Assembly (NCBI RefSeq): GCF_900451195.1
Contig: NZ_UGHR01000001.1
Location: 806,001-870,000, forward strand
From: Iodobacter fluviatilis
GTDB lineage: Bacteria; Pseudomonadota; Gammaproteobacteria; Burkholderiales; Chitinibacteraceae
Length of the DNA: 64,000 bases
Direction of reading: 5' to 3'
Position numbers and translations under genes: made by a program. How positions within the stretch are numbered: the stretch's first letter is position 1; each line of letters starts with the position of its first letter. The notes under the pieces were generated by a model. That model searched no databases and was not told the origin of the DNA. It saw nothing but the letters and a program-made list of their open reading frames with translations. Positions 35,282-45,115 of this stretch are shown here, piece by piece.

Positions 35282-35809
35282 TTATTTCTGCGCGCGATCG
35301 TAGCTTTCCATGATCTCTGCGTGGGCTGCAGCTTTGTCGCCCCAGCCAGTAATCTTCACCCACTTGCCTTTTTCCAGATCTTTATAGTGCTCGAAGTAAT
35401 GTTTTACTTGAGCTAACAGCAGTTCTGGCAGGTCTTCCAGTTTTTGGATGTGTGCATACATGGCACAAACTTTTTCTACGGGGACGGCAATCACTTTTGC
35501 GTCCATACCTGCTTCGTCTTCCATGCCCAATACGCCAATCGCGCGGCATTTGATGACCATGCCTGGCAGCAGTGGGAATGGCGTGTGTACCAGCACATCC
35601 ACAGGATCGCCATCTAGCGACAGAGTGTGCGGCACAAAGCCGTAGTTCATTGGGTAGGACATCGATGTGCCAACAAAACGATCGACGATAATCGCGCCCG
35701 ATGCTTTGTCGAATTCATATTTGATTGGGGGTGCATTAGCAGGGATTTCGATAATGACATTGAAATCGTTGGGTAAATCTTTGCCTGCGGCAATTTTGCT
35801 GATGTCCAT
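35282..35809 (-). CDS. ppa: Inorganic pyrophosphatase
   Basis: Family I soluble pyrophosphatase, hydrolysing pyrophosphate and so driving biosynthetic reactions. The signature DGDPVDVLV (metal-binding aspartates) is present with [16 protein letters not shown] and YPMNYGFVP before it and [14 protein letters not shown] after it. 175 residues matches E. coli Ppa. I prefer the ATG at 35807-35809 (MDISKIAAG); an ATG seven codons upstream (MKLWNHP) cannot be excluded. It ends at the hairpin terminator 35172-35241. Confidence 0.95.
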   Translation of the reverse strand: MDISKIAAGKDLPNDFNVIIEIPANAPPIKYEFDKASGAIIVDRFVGTSMSYPMNYGFVPHTLSLDGDPVDVLVHTPFPLLPGMVIKCRAIGVLGMEDEAGMDAKVIAVPVEKVCAMYAHIQKLEDLPELLLAQVKHYFEHYKDLEKGKWVKITGWGDKAAAHAEIMESYDRAQK

Positions 35810-36039
35810 TGGATGATTCCATAGTTTCAATTGAGAACGGCGGCAATTATAAGGCTTGCGGCGGGTGCATGCACCTTTGCTTGCAGGTATTTTGTATGCC
35901 TTGCGTGGCGCTAAAGTTTTTAAACCTTTCTGATGATCAAGCGCAACAGAAAGGCCCGCTTGAGCTAGCTTAAAGGTGAGTGATAATTTACCTTATAAAA
36001 GCAATACCTACACTGCAGTAAGCACATTGCCGGTATACA

Positions 36040-36342
36040 CTAGGGTCTGCTGACGTTTCATTTGCAATTGTGCTGAGCCGGAAAACGGCTAGGCTCAAGG
36101 CATGCGACGAAGGCAATAACTGGTTATTTCCGAGGAGCATAACGCAGGGAATGGCCGTTTTCCGGCTCAGCCCATTGCTGGGCGAGGAAAACCCCTCGCA
36201 CGCGGAGGGTTGGCTGCATTTTTGGCGTTGCACGGTGTTAAAAGACGTTCATGGTACTCGTACCATATCGCGTCTTTTGCCTTGTTCAGCCCCAAAACTG
36301 CAGCCAACGCCGCCGTGAATGAAACGTCAATAGACCCTAGGG
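36040..36342. mobile_element. 303-bp MITE-like element with 23-bp terminal inverted repeats and TA flanks
   Basis: The left end CTAGGGTCTGCTGACGTTTC-ATT (36040-36062) matches the complement of the right end (36318-36340) at 21 of 23 positions. Taking GGGTCT as the true terminus, each end is flanked by TA, as expected of TA-targeting transposons (IS630/Tc1 type or the IS427 group of IS5). Inside is a second inverted repeat, GAGCCGGAAAACGGC near 36074 and GCCGTTTTCCGGCTC near 36152. No transposase is encoded, so it must move in trans. Confidence 0.72.
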
Positions 36343-36367
36343 GTCAGCCTTTTATGATCTGTCAGCC

Positions 36368-39049
36368 ATGAAACCACACTATCTTTCTCCTCTGTTTGAT
36401 CCCCGCTCTGTGGCGGTGGTGGGTGCGTCTGAGACGCCTGGCGCGGTAGGCACTACCGTGTTTGCCAATTTGCTGGATGGCGGTTATACGGGGAAATTAT
36501 TCCCGGTTAATTTGCATCACGAGCAGGTGCAGGGTGTCGCGGCATTTAAATCCTTAGCCAAGGTGCCGATGGTGGTGGATTTAGTCATTATCACTACCCC
36601 CGCCAAAACCTTGATTGATTTAATTGAGGAGAGTGGCAGAAAGGGCATTAAAGCTGCCGTGATTATGTCTTGCGATTTTGTAGGGACAGACAAAAAAAGC
36701 CAGATTCTGCTGGAAAAAATCATGGAGCGGGCCCGGCATTATGGCTTGCGGATTATTGGCCCTACCGTTTTTGGCCTGTGCCGTGTCAGCGCTAAATTTA
36801 TGGCGGGCAATTATCAGGGCAAGCTTAAAAATGGCAGCATGGCGCTGGTATCCCAATCTTCATCGATTACCTCAGCGATTTTAGATTGGGCCGAATCGCA
36901 CGATGTGGGGTTTTCATCGGTGGTGTCTTTAGGCTCGGCTGTGGACGTGGATGTGGGCGAGGTGCTCGATTACCTCGTGGCTGATCCTAAAACCCAGAGC
37001 ATTTTGCTGTATATCGAAGACTTGCAAGAGGCCCGCACCTTTATGTCGGCCGTGCGGGCTGCAGCGCGCTCTAAACCGGTGATGGCGCTGAAAGTAGGGC
37101 GCTATAACGATGCGTCTGCCGCGCATGGCCGTACCCATTCTGAGCGGCTGATCGGCCGGGATGATGTGTTTGATGCCGCACTTAAACGGGCTGGGGTGTT
37201 GCGTTTACGCTCAATTAATCAGCTGTTTACCGCTGCAAAAGTATTGAATGGCACGTTTAAAACCAAGGGCCGGCGGCTGGCGATTGTGACCAACGGTATC
37301 GGTGCCGGAATGATGGCGGTAGACCGGGCGCGCGATTTACACGTGCAGCTGCCAGAGCTGTCTGTTGCTACGGTGGCATGGCTGACCAAAAATCTACCCG
37401 CACAAGCCAGCCGTAATAATCCGGTCGATATCTTGGGCGATGCCTCGCCAGAGCGATTTAAACTGGTAGTGGAAGCCGTACTGGCAGACCCAAATATCGA
37501 TGGCGTCTTGGTGGTGTTTACCCCACAAGCAGGCACCGATCATTTACGCACCGCCGAAGCGATGATTGCGCTGAAAAAAACCAGCGATAAGCCGCTGCTG
37601 ATGGCGTGGATAGGCGGCAAAAAAGTCGATGCCAGCCGCAAGCTGCTGGTGAAGGCAGGCTGTGCCAGCTTTTCTGCACCTGAGCATGCGGTGGAAGTAT
37701 TTTATTCTTTAGCAGCATGGCAGCATAACCAGCAGCTTCTATTACAAACCCCTTCACCACTGGGTGAGTGGGAAGCGCCGGATATGGAAACGGCGCATAT
37801 GGTGATCGATAAAGTGTTGGCAGAAGGGCGCAGTCTGCTGGATGAAATTGAATCAAAAGCCATTTTGCGTGCGTTTCATATTCCGGTCGCCATGACGGTG
37901 CGCGCGAATAGCGCCGATGATGCGGTGAATGCCGCGATGGGCATGGGCCTGCCAGTGGTGCTGAAAATCGACGCTATTGATGTGATGCACAAAACCGACA
38001 TTGATGGCGTGGTGCTTAATTTAAACAGCCTGATTGCAGTGGCCAGCGAGGCCAATAAAATGCTAAGCCGTGCCCACGATAAGCTGGGTGTTGAGCGTGT
38101 GCGCGGCCTGACAGTGCAACCTATGCACGGTAAAAAATATGCGCGTGAGCTGATGGTGGGTGTGGTCAACGATTCTGCCTTTGGCCCGGTGATTAGTTTT
38201 GGTGCGGGTGGGATTGCGGTAGAAGTATTTAACGATATTGCCGTATCGCTGCCACCCTTAAATGATTATCTGGCCGAGCATTTAATCCGCCGCACTCGGA
38301 TTAAAAAAATGTTGGCTCCTTTCAGAAACCAGCCCGCTGTGAATATTGAGGCGGTTAAAAATGTGCTGCTGCGCGTGTCTGAAATGGTTTGCGAGCTGCC
38401 ACAGATTAAGCAACTGGATATCAACCCGCTGATTAGTGATGAAAACGGTGTGATTGCGGTAGACGCCAGTATTATTGTGGCTGCGGTGGACCCCAAAGCT
38501 GGCCGTTATGCGCATATGGCGATTCATCCCTATCCATCGCATCTGATGCAGCTCACCCAGCTCAAAACTGGCATGCCCATGATTTTGCGTCCGATCCGCC
38601 CGGAGGACGCAGATTTGCTGATTCAGTTTGTTAGCCGCCTATCGGATGAGACGCGCTATAACCGCTATATGAGCGTGCTTAAATCGCTGCCGCAAAGCCT
38701 GCTGGCGCGCTTTACCCATCTGGATTACGCAAGGGAAATGGCCATTGCTGCGACGGTGCAGGCAGGGCAGGGCGAGCAAATTATCGGCGTAGCCCGTTAT
38801 ACTGCCAACCCCGATAAAGACAGCTGCGAATTTGCCGTGGTGATTGACGACGCCTGGCAAGGCAAAGGCCTGGGCAACCGCCTGATGGAAGCCCTCTTCA
38901 CCGCTGCCCGCGATATGGGTTTATCGATTATCGAAGGCGAAGTGCTCACCAGCAATAAAACCATGCTGGCCTTTATGAAGCACCTTGGCTTCACGATTAA
39001 AACTCACCCGGAAGACAATGGGCTGAAGTGGGTGGTGAAGGAGCTGTAG
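36368..39049 (+). CDS. PatZ-like protein lysine acetyltransferase (ADP-forming acyl-CoA synthetase fused to GNAT)
   Basis: The 893-residue protein begins with a CoA-binding domain (FDPRSVAVVGASETPGAVG), continues through two succinyl-CoA-ligase-like domains and an ATP-grasp region (about 470-690, with VVLKIDAIDVMHKTDIDGVV and GAGGIAVEVFNDIAV), and ends in a GNAT acetyltransferase (about 725-893, with VVIDDAWQGKGLGNRLMEAL). This is the order found in E. coli PatZ/YfiQ and Salmonella Pat (about 886 residues). Those enzymes acetylate acetyl-CoA synthetase and other proteins. The ligase part is usually inactive in them; I cannot judge that here. Confidence 0.9.
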   Translation: MKPHYLSPLFDPRSVAVVGASETPGAVGTTVFANLLDGGYTGKLFPVNLHHEQVQGVAAFKSLAKVPMVVDLVIITTPAKTLIDLIEESGRKGIKAAVIMSCDFVGTDKKSQILLEKIMERARHYGLRIIGPTVFGLCRVSAKFMAGNYQGKLKNGSMALVSQSSSITSAILDWAESHDVGFSSVVSLGSAVDVDVGEVLDYLVADPKTQSILLYIEDLQEARTFMSAVRAAARSKPVMALKVGRYNDASAAHGRTHSERLIGRDDVFDAALKRAGVLRLRSINQLFTAAKVLNGTFKTKGRRLAIVTNGIGAGMMAVDRARDLHVQLPELSVATVAWLTKNLPAQASRNNPVDILGDASPERFKLVVEAVLADPNIDGVLVVFTPQAGTDHLRTAEAMIALKKTSDKPLLMAWIGGKKVDASRKLLVKAGCASFSAPEHAVEVFYSLAAWQHNQQLLLQTPSPLGEWEAPDMETAHMVIDKVLAEGRSLLDEIESKAILRAFHIPVAMTVRANSADDAVNAAMGMGLPVVLKIDAIDVMHKTDIDGVVLNLNSLIAVASEANKMLSRAHDKLGVERVRGLTVQPMHGKKYARELMVGVVNDSAFGPVISFGAGGIAVEVFNDIAVSLPPLNDYLAEHLIRRTRIKKMLAPFRNQPAVNIEAVKNVLLRVSEMVCELPQIKQLDINPLISDENGVIAVDASIIVAAVDPKAGRYAHMAIHPYPSHLMQLTQLKTGMPMILRPIRPEDADLLIQFVSRLSDETRYNRYMSVLKSLPQSLLARFTHLDYAREMAIAATVQAGQGEQIIGVARYTANPDKDSCEFAVVIDDAWQGKGLGNRLMEALFTAARDMGLSIIEGEVLTSNKTMLAFMKHLGFTIKTHPEDNGLKWVVKEL

Positions 39050-39050
39050 C

Positions 39051-39109
39051 AAAAACCAAGTCTTAAAACACAGAGGGCACAGAGAACACGGAGTTTCACG
39101 GAGAAAAAC
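39051..39109. repeat. Family-B repeat, left arm only
   Basis: AAAAACCAAGTCTTAAAACA followed by CAGAG, CACGGAGTTTCACGGAG and AAAAAC. It starts just after the stop of the PatZ-like gene. Confidence 0.68.
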
Positions 39110-39180
39110 ATTTTGCATTGGGCATTTCTTGGGGTTTAAGTTGTTTCAACTACAGCAAAATAGGTTTATATCCTGACTTC

Positions 39181-39445
39181 CAGTACGGGGCTTAAATCCC
39201 CCCTGAAGCACGCCGAAACGAGGAACAAGCGGGGCGGGGTTTCGGCGAGGATGTTTGAGCGAGCGAAGCGAGTGAGTCCCGCAGCCGCCGTCTCGATTGT
39301 CCGCAGTGAGGGGCCTTCGTGCTGTTCGGGGCGGCCTTCTTTGCTTACTTTCTTGGCCGTTCAAGAAAGTGAGTCCCAAGCGGGGATGCCGCACCAAAAT
39401 CAACGTGCCGAAGGCACTAATAAAAAAGATCTTTTTGACTTTGTT
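39181..39445 (-). repeat. Family-C dispersed repeat, copy 3
   Basis: Same order of blocks as copy 2: AAGCACGCCGAAACGAGGAA, GAGGGGCCTTCGTGC, TTTCTTGGCCGTTCAAGAAA, CGTGCCGAAGGCAC and a final AAAGATCTTTTTGAC. The short GGCGGGTTTCACCCGCC palindrome follows at 39493. Confidence 0.78.
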
Positions 39446-39559
39446 TGGTGCGCTGGAGCGAAATCTGCCGAACTCATAATCTCACAACAAATCAGGCGGG
39501 TTTCACCCGCCCTGCAAATGATGCAATCCCTATAAAACACCGCACAATTGAGTAACTTT

Positions 39560-39859
39560 ATGTCTTCCGCCGTATCCTGTAGTAGCTGTAAAGCCTGTTG
39601 TTGCCAGCTAGAAGTCATGCTGATTGCAGGGGATGATGATGTGCCGCCGGAGTATGTTGAGCAAGATGCTTGGGGCGGCGAGATTATGCACAGGCTAGAG
39701 GATGGCTGGTGCGCGGCGCTCGATCGGCGCAGCATGATGTGTACCATCTATGAGCAAAGGCCATGGATTTGCCGCGATTATCAAGAGGGCGATTTTGATT
39801 GTATGGAGCAAAGAAAGCGCATCCCTATCCTGACTGCTCGCTGGCAGCTCAATCAATAA
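39560..39859 (+). CDS. YkgJ-family cysteine-cluster protein
   Basis: A 99-residue protein with the clustered cysteines of the YkgJ/DUF UPF0153 type: CSSCKACCC at residues 7-15 and CTIYEQRPWICRDY later. The pattern suggests metal or iron-sulfur binding, but the role is unknown. The ATG at 39560 is preceded by GAG; an ATG four codons upstream is possible. Confidence 0.82.
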   Translation: MSSAVSCSSCKACCCQLEVMLIAGDDDVPPEYVEQDAWGGEIMHRLEDGWCAALDRRSMMCTIYEQRPWICRDYQEGDFDCMEQRKRIPILTARWQLNQ

Positions 39860-39898
39860 GCGCGCTTTCGCTAATGAAAACCTGTCTAAAACCTGCCT

Positions 39899-40477
39899 CT
39901 ATTCATGATGCAGGTTTTTTTCAATTCTCTGATCTGGAATAAACCAGATCACGGCCACTGCAATATATAAAACAATCGCGATCCATACATTCAGAAAGGC
40001 GAGTGGGATGGCAAGCAGGTACATCAGCATGGATATTTTGCCTTTGCGGTCTTCGCCAAAAGCGATGGCCAACTCGGATTGATTGCCGTGAATTTTAATC
40101 AGAAAATGGGCCAGTATCGGCCAAGCCACGCTGGCCATAAAAAGTACAAAGCCATAGAGGGCAACGGCTTGCGAGGCGAAGTGGCTTTCCTGCATCCATG
40201 CGGTGGTGACCGGAATCAAAGATAGCCAAAAGAGTAAGTGCAAATTGGCCCACAAAACCGGGCCATTTATTTTGTGCACGATATGCAGCATATGGTGATG
40301 ATTATTCCAGTAAATCCCCACCATGATAAAGCTGAATACATAACCCAGAAAAATGGGAATCATCGGCAAAAGCGCATGGGCATCTTCCCCGTGCGGCACT
40401 TTAAGCTCCAAAACCATGATGGTGATAATAATAGCGATCACCCCATCACTGAATGCTTCCAAACGCGTTTTGCCCAT
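39899..40477 (-). CDS. TMEM175/DUF1211-family membrane protein, probable potassium channel
   Basis: The 192-residue protein has six hydrophobic segments and starts with the family hallmark R-x-x-x-F-S-D (RLEAFSDGVIAIIITIM) in the first helix. Bacterial TMEM175 homologues form tetrameric potassium channels lacking the usual TVGYG filter. Also visible is the conserved NNHHHMLH in the second to third helix region. The gene is monocistronic. Confidence 0.87.
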   Translation of the reverse strand: MGKTRLEAFSDGVIAIIITIMVLELKVPHGEDAHALLPMIPIFLGYVFSFIMVGIYWNNHHHMLHIVHKINGPVLWANLHLLFWLSLIPVTTAWMQESHFASQAVALYGFVLFMASVAWPILAHFLIKIHGNQSELAIAFGEDRKGKISMLMYLLAIPLAFLNVWIAIVLYIAVAVIWFIPDQRIEKNLHHE

Positions 40478-40721
40478 TCTTGCTGTCCATTTAAGTCATT
40501 ATTTTCATTTTAGCTGAATCAGGCCGGGCTTTCTAAACCGCCATTCACTGCATGCTTGTGCCTGTTGCAGAGACGCTCTTACTATGATGCATGAATAGAT
40601 TTTGTGTATAGCAATTTTCAATGTGCAAGATTTAAACTATCAATTAGACCTGAGAGAGAGGGGGGCTTAAGATGACTTCACTGCTTCACAAACAACACTT
40701 TCTCTACTTAGGAGTTACACC
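40478..40721 (+). promoter_or_regulatory. ahpC upstream region with possible OxyR site
   Basis: Between 40608 and 40644 the sequence ATAG-N7-CAAT-N7-ATTT-N7-CAAT follows the tetramer spacing of OxyR operators (ATAG-N7-CTAT repeated), matching 12 of 16 core positions. It lies about 80-115 bp before ahpC. This is suggestive only, because AT-rich DNA gives such matches by chance. Confidence 0.3.
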
Positions 40722-41285
40722 ATGTCTTTGATTAACAGCGAAATTAAACCATTTAAAGTTAACGCATTCCACGCAGGTAAATTTACCTCCGTGACTGAAG
40801 CGGATCTAAAAGGCAAGTGGTCGGTGGTATTTTTCTACCCAGCTGACTTCACCTTTGTTTGCCCTACCGAATTAGGCGATCTGGCTGATTTTTACCCAGA
40901 ATTCCAAAAAATGGGCGTAGAGGTTTACTCGGTTTCTACTGATACCCAGTTCACCCACAAGGCCTGGCACGATACATCAGACACCATCAAAAAGATTAAC
41001 TACCCGATGCTGGCAGACCCTACTGGCACGCTGACCCGCAATTTTGATGTGATGATCGAAGAAGAAGGCCTAGCACTGCGCGGCACTTTCCTGATCAACC
41101 CAGAAGGGAGAATCAAGCTGTGCGAAATTCACGACAACGGCATTGGCCGCTCTGCAGCAGAGCTGATGCGTAAAGTGCAAGCCGCTCAATATATTGCCAA
41201 GCACCCAGGTGAAGTTTGCCCAGCTAAATGGCAACCAGGTGCAGAAACATTGGCTCCATCCTTAGATTTAGTTGGCAAGATTTAA
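40722..41285 (+). CDS. ahpC: Alkyl hydroperoxide reductase subunit C (peroxiredoxin)
   Basis: AhpC reduces hydrogen peroxide, organic peroxides and peroxynitrite. The peroxidatic Cys47 is in [16 protein letters not shown] and the resolving cysteine in [10 protein letters not shown] near residue 166. 187 residues is the E. coli length. An AGGAG lies 8-12 bases before the ATG. ahpF follows after 113 bp on the same strand and supplies the electrons. Confidence 0.97.
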   Translation: MSLINSEIKPFKVNAFHAGKFTSVTEADLKGKWSVVFFYPADFTFVCPTELGDLADFYPEFQKMGVEVYSVSTDTQFTHKAWHDTSDTIKKINYPMLADPTGTLTRNFDVMIEEEGLALRGTFLINPEGRIKLCEIHDNGIGRSAAELMRKVQAAQYIAKHPGEVCPAKWQPGAETLAPSLDLVGKI

Positions 41286-41398
41286 TTAAACCGTGGGGCG
41301 GCGGTAAGCTGCCCCTAGATGATCGCTTTTATTGCAAAAGCACTTTTTAAACTGGCGCTAGGCGCTTTTTCAATAAAAACCATGACGGAGAATTCATC

Positions 41399-42943
41399 AT
41401 GCTTGAATCCAATATCAAAACGCAACTTGCTGCTTATTTAGAAAAACTGCAATTTCCGATTGAGCTGATTGCCTCTATAGACGAAAGCGCCGCTGCTCAG
41501 GAAATGCAAAGCTTGCTGCAAGAAATTACCGAGTTATCGGACAAAATTACGCTGCGTTTTGCAGATGCTGCACTCAAGCCTTCCTTTGGCATTGCCCGTG
41601 TTGGCGAAGAAGCCCGTGTGCGCTTTGCCGGGATTCCCATGGGGCATGAGTTTACGTCTCTGGTGCTGGGCTTGCTGCAAGTTGGCGGCCATCCGCCCAA
41701 GATTGAAGCGGCGTTGATCGAGCAAATTAAGGCTTTGCCTGGTGAGCTGCGCTTTGAAACCTTTATCTCGCTCACCTGCCAAAACTGCCCGGAAGTGGTG
41801 CAATCGCTCAACTTAATGGCGGTGCTTAATCCTAAAATCAGCCATGTGATGATCGATGGTGCATTGCATCAGGATGAAGTGAACGCAAGGCAAATCATGG
41901 CCGTGCCTTCGGTGTATTTGAATGGCGAGGCTTTTGGTCAGGGCCGGATGGGGATTGAGGAAATCGTGGCCAAGCTCGATACCGGCTTGCTTGAGCGTCA
42001 GGCTGAGGCAATTGCAAACAAAGATCAGTTTGATTTGCTGGTGATTGGCGGCGGGCCAGCAGGTGCGGCAGCGGCGGTGTATGCGGCGCGTAAAGGCATT
42101 CGCACTGGCGTGGTGGCCGAGCGTTTTGGTGGCCAGGTACTGGATACTATGAGTATTGAAAATTTTATTTCGGTGCAAGAAACCGAAGGGCCAAAGCTGG
42201 TCACAGCGCTGGAGCAACATGTAAAGCAATACGATGTGGATATTATGAATCTGCAACGCGCCGAATCGCTTAGCCTGGATGAAAACGGCATCAGCCAGAT
42301 TCGCCTTGCTAGTGGCGCAACCTTAAAAAGCAAATCGGTGATTATCGCCACCGGCGCGCGTTGGCGCGAAATGAATGTGCCGGGTGAAAAAGAATACCGT
42401 GGGCGCGGCGTGGCTTATTGCCCACATTGCGATGGGCCTCTGTTTAAAGGTAAACGCGTTGCCGTAGTGGGCGGGGGCAATTCTGGCGTAGAAGCCGCCA
42501 TTGATTTGGCTGGGATTGTGGAACACGTTACCCTGCTGGAGTTTGGCGCAGAATTGCGCGCCGATGCCGTATTACAGAAAAAACTCTATAGCCTGCCTAA
42601 TGTGGTGGTGATTAAACAGGCGCAAACCACCGCAGTATTGGGTGACGGGCAGAAGGTGAGCGGTTTGCAATATACCGATCGCCAAACTGGTGAATCGCAT
42701 CAGGTCGATCTGGCCGGTATTTTTGTGCAAATTGGTTTGTTGCCCAATACCGATTGGCTAAAAGGCACACTTGATTTGAGTAAACACGGAGAGATTGAAG
42801 TCGATAATCGTGGGCAAACTTCTTTAGCGGGGGTGTTTGCTGCTGGGGACGTGACCACCGTGCCATTCAAGCAGATTGTGATTGCCATGGGTGATGGTGC
42901 CAAAGCATCGCTGGGCGCTTTTGATCATTTAATGCGTAGTTAA
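41399..42943 (+). CDS. ahpF: Alkyl hydroperoxide reductase subunit F
   Basis: AhpF is the NADH-dependent flavoprotein that reduces AhpC. Its N-terminal tandem thioredoxin-fold domain has the redox pair in [10 protein letters not shown] (about residue 127). The thioredoxin-reductase-like part has the FAD motif [16 protein letters not shown] (about 216), the active-site pair [10 protein letters not shown] (about 341) and the NADH motif [12 protein letters not shown]. 514 residues is about the usual length. A GGAG precedes the ATG by about 8 bases. Confidence 0.96.
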   Translation: MLESNIKTQLAAYLEKLQFPIELIASIDESAAAQEMQSLLQEITELSDKITLRFADAALKPSFGIARVGEEARVRFAGIPMGHEFTSLVLGLLQVGGHPPKIEAALIEQIKALPGELRFETFISLTCQNCPEVVQSLNLMAVLNPKISHVMIDGALHQDEVNARQIMAVPSVYLNGEAFGQGRMGIEEIVAKLDTGLLERQAEAIANKDQFDLLVIGGGPAGAAAAVYAARKGIRTGVVAERFGGQVLDTMSIENFISVQETEGPKLVTALEQHVKQYDVDIMNLQRAESLSLDENGISQIRLASGATLKSKSVIIATGARWREMNVPGEKEYRGRGVAYCPHCDGPLFKGKRVAVVGGGNSGVEAAIDLAGIVEHVTLLEFGAELRADAVLQKKLYSLPNVVVIKQAQTTAVLGDGQKVSGLQYTDRQTGESHQVDLAGIFVQIGLLPNTDWLKGTLDLSKHGEIEVDNRGQTSLAGVFAAGDVTTVPFKQIVIAMGDGAKASLGAFDHLMRS

Positions 42944-42998
42944 AGTTTATAGGGTGCAAAACGCCAGAGGCGTTACGCACCGTGGTACTACATTAAAT

Positions 42999-43042
42999 AA
43001 AACAGCCGCGAAGACCTGTGGGTTTTCGCGGCTGTTTTTTAT
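42999..43042 (+). terminator. Intrinsic terminator after ahpF
   Basis: A 12-bp stem AACAGCCGCGAA/TTCGCGGCTGTT (43001-43036) is followed by a T-run. Confidence 0.88.
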
Positions 43043-43071
43043 ATTTCTACTACTCACTTGCATGCATCATT

Positions 43072-43092
43072 TGTAGGGCGGGTGAAACCCCA
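43072..43092. repeat. Short GGGCGGGTGAAACCC palindromic repeat
   Basis: The same short palindrome as at 35217-35236 and 39493-39513, each time next to a family-C element. Confidence 0.55.
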
Positions 43093-43103
43093 TAGGCGCT
43101 AAG

Positions 43104-43437
43104 CACAGTCAAAAAGACCTTTTTAGTGCCTTCGGCACATTGATTTTGGAGCGGTTAGCCACCGCGGGGCCTTCCTTTCTTGCTTCGCCAAGAAACGAAG
43201 CCAAAGAAGGCGACCCCACGAAACACGAAGGCCCCTCATCTGCGGACAATCGAGCGGCGGCTGCGGAACTCGCTCGCAGGCTCGCTCAAACAGTCCTCGC
43301 CGAAACCCCGCCCGCTTGTTCCTCGCTTCGGCGTGTTTCAAGGGGGGGCTAAAAAGCCCCGTGCAAAGAACGTGGTCAAAAGATCTTTTTGCTGCTTGCA
43401 CATGAAAAAAACCATTTGCTTAGCGCACATGGGGTTA
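43104..43437 (+). repeat. Family-C dispersed repeat, copy 4
   Basis: The longest copy, in the same orientation as copy 1. It runs from AGTCAAAAAGACCTTTTTAG through GTGCCTTCGGCAC, CACGAAGGCCCCTC, the GCCCGCTTGTTCCTCGCTTC block and AAAAGCCCCGTGC to GCTTAGCGCACATGGGGTT. Confidence 0.75.
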
Positions 43438-43483
43438 AACCTGCCGTTTATAAGCTTTTAAGACATAAAACACCCTAGGAGAT

Positions 43484-44809
43484 TTACTTCTTGCAAACCC
43501 CCATGTCTTGCCACACGCCCCACTGGCCACTTTTTGCCGGCTCTTCACCCACTGTCCACCATTTGTTTTGGTAGTTACGCAGATTCTGGCTGACCTTGGT
43601 GTTCACTGTGGCATAGGTGCTGGCCGCTTTCCAATCTGGCGCGCAGCTTGTTGATGGTGGCGGAGTGGGTACGGGTGTAGGAACCGGGGTTGGCACCGGA
43701 GTTGGCACAGGTGTTGGTACCGGGGTAGGAGCAGGAGTTGGTACCGGAGTCGGCACAGGTGTTGGTACCGGAGTCGGCACAGGTGTTGGTACCGGAGTCG
43801 GCACAGGTGTTGGTACCGGAGTAGGAACAGGAGTTGGTACTGGGGTTGGTGTTGGCACAATTACGCCGCCAATATCCACCTTAAAGCTGTATTCCCCATT
43901 GTTTCTGACATACACACGGTTGTCTTGCACCGATTTAACTGGGGATACGCTGCCATTGCTCGCTAGTACGCCCACACTGATATAGCGCGAATTGACATTC
44001 ACTTTCTGCGACAGATAGAAGGGCCAGTTGGCGGCCAAAGATGTATTTTCGCCGGTTTGGCTATCGTAGCCGGTGGTTATCGAGAAGCTTTCCACATCGC
44101 GGCCATCTTTATCAAACAGGCGGAAAGTCACCTTGGTATCGGCTTTTAAATCTTGCTGAGCGCGGATTTGGCCCAGCTCTTTATAGGTGGAGAGGCTGCC
44201 AGAGAAGTTGACATCCGAGCAGGAGTAAAACGCCTCATCGCTGTCGCTGCGCTGCCACACATTATAAATAATATGCACGCCGGTTTTTTTAGGTAGCGGG
44301 CAGCTGAGTTTGTATTTCTTATCTACGGCCGCAGTATTGCCCAAGGTGCAGAATGGCGTGTCTTCCAGATCAGACCAGGCTAATGGCTTATTGGGGTTCC
44401 AGCCATCTTTGGTAATAAAAAATTGCCAGTTGCGGGTTTGGTGCGCGGCGGGGGCGGTGTAAATGAAATCAAATTGCCCATTGGCATTAGGCGCAATGGG
44501 GGTGACTGGCCAGTCGGTACGGGCCAGATTCATCCCTGCATAATTTGATTTTCCCCCGGCGCAAAGCTGGCCATCCGGTACAAAAGCTTTGTGATTGCCA
44601 TTGGGCAGCTGATTAACACCAGACCAGTCGTAAAGCATTTGCGGGCCAGAAAGTGCAACGGCCGCCTGGCAGGCTGCCGTTTTGGGGTTTTCAGGTCCTT
44701 CATTAAAGCAGCTTAAGATACGGCTGATTGGCACTTCCATGGTGCCATGGGCGCTGGCTAGTGGGGCCAGCAGGCTGGCAAGCAGGGCAGGCAGAGCGTA
44801 TTTATTCAT
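43484..44809 (-). CDS. GbpA-like secreted lytic polysaccharide monooxygenase (AA10) with chitin-binding domain
   Basis: The 441-residue protein has a signal peptide ending in LASA, leaving His21 as the mature N-terminus; with His123 ([11 protein letters not shown]) it forms the copper-binding histidine brace of AA10 enzymes. A GbpA domain-2-like region follows (about 205-315, [16 protein letters not shown]). Then comes a long VPTP repeat linker and a C-terminal CBM5/12 chitin-binding module ([14 protein letters not shown]...[10 protein letters not shown]). Such enzymes cleave crystalline chitin by oxidation and help attachment. I chose the ATG at 44809, with GGATGAG upstream, over one five codons earlier. 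Confidence 0.92.
   Translation of the reverse strand: MNKYALPALLASLLAPLASAHGTMEVPISRILSCFNEGPENPKTAACQAAVALSGPQMLYDWSGVNQLPNGNHKAFVPDGQLCAGGKSNYAGMNLARTDWPVTPIAPNANGQFDFIYTAPAAHQTRNWQFFITKDGWNPNKPLAWSDLEDTPFCTLGNTAAVDKKYKLSCPLPKKTGVHIIYNVWQRSDSDEAFYSCSDVNFSGSLSTYKELGQIRAQQDLKADTKVTFRLFDKDGRDVESFSITTGYDSQTGENTSLAANWPFYLSQKVNVNSRYISVGVLASNGSVSPVKSVQDNRVYVRNNGEYSFKVDIGGVIVPTPTPVPTPVPTPVPTPVPTPVPTPVPTPVPTPVPTPVPTPAPTPVPTPVPTPVPTPVPTPVPTPPPSTSCAPDWKAASTYATVNTKVSQNLRNYQNKWWTVGEEPAKSGQWGVWQDMGVCKK
43657..43861. repeat. Minisatellite coding the VPTP linker
   Basis: A 12- or 24-bp unit of the GGTGTTGGTACC / GGAGTCGGCACA type repeats about 16 times inside the LPMO gene, giving a (VPTP)n linker. Adjacent 24-bp units are identical, so slippage or recombination could change linker length without breaking the frame. 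Confidence 0.88.
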
Positions 44810-45115
44810 TGTTTTCTCATCCATTGTTTATAAGGGTTATGGTTTTTGATCTGCGCCAAATAACCATAATCAGCTTATTGAAAGATATGAGAAAACTCAA
44901 TTGGGGTTTCGTGGGTAATATACTTATATTTAATTACAAATGTTGTTTGTGTTTGGCTAAAAAGAAATAAGCCTGTTGAATGAATAGTAAGCAGTATGGC
45001 TTCAGTCACTTATCCTTGATCCGCCGTTTGAGTGGTCAAGCCAACCCTGAAAAATACAGCGGCCCTGCCAGTTTTGCTTTGTTTAGCAGAGCATGGGGAT
45101 GGCGCTGTAAATGCA
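44810..45115. other. Upstream region of the LPMO gene
   Basis: AT-rich leader of about 300 bp that should carry the LPMO promoter. No gene, repeat family or unambiguous -35/-10 pair is visible, and I see no clear terminator for the preceding glutathione peroxidase gene. Confidence 0.35.

Noticed and set aside
36070..36318. Open frame inside the MITE-like element as a transposase
   Set aside because: At 82 codons, with no DDE or other motif and low-quality composition, it cannot be a transposase.
34915..39403. Short minus-strand frames containing LTFLNGQESKQR
   Set aside because: They lie wholly within family-C repeat copies at 34908-35155 and 39181-39445 and are not maintained in the other two copies.
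43617..43985. Plus-strand open frame of 122 codons with a Gly-Val-Gly-Thr repeat
   Set aside because: It is the antisense of the VPTP-coding minisatellite inside the LPMO gene, which has clear domains on the minus strand.
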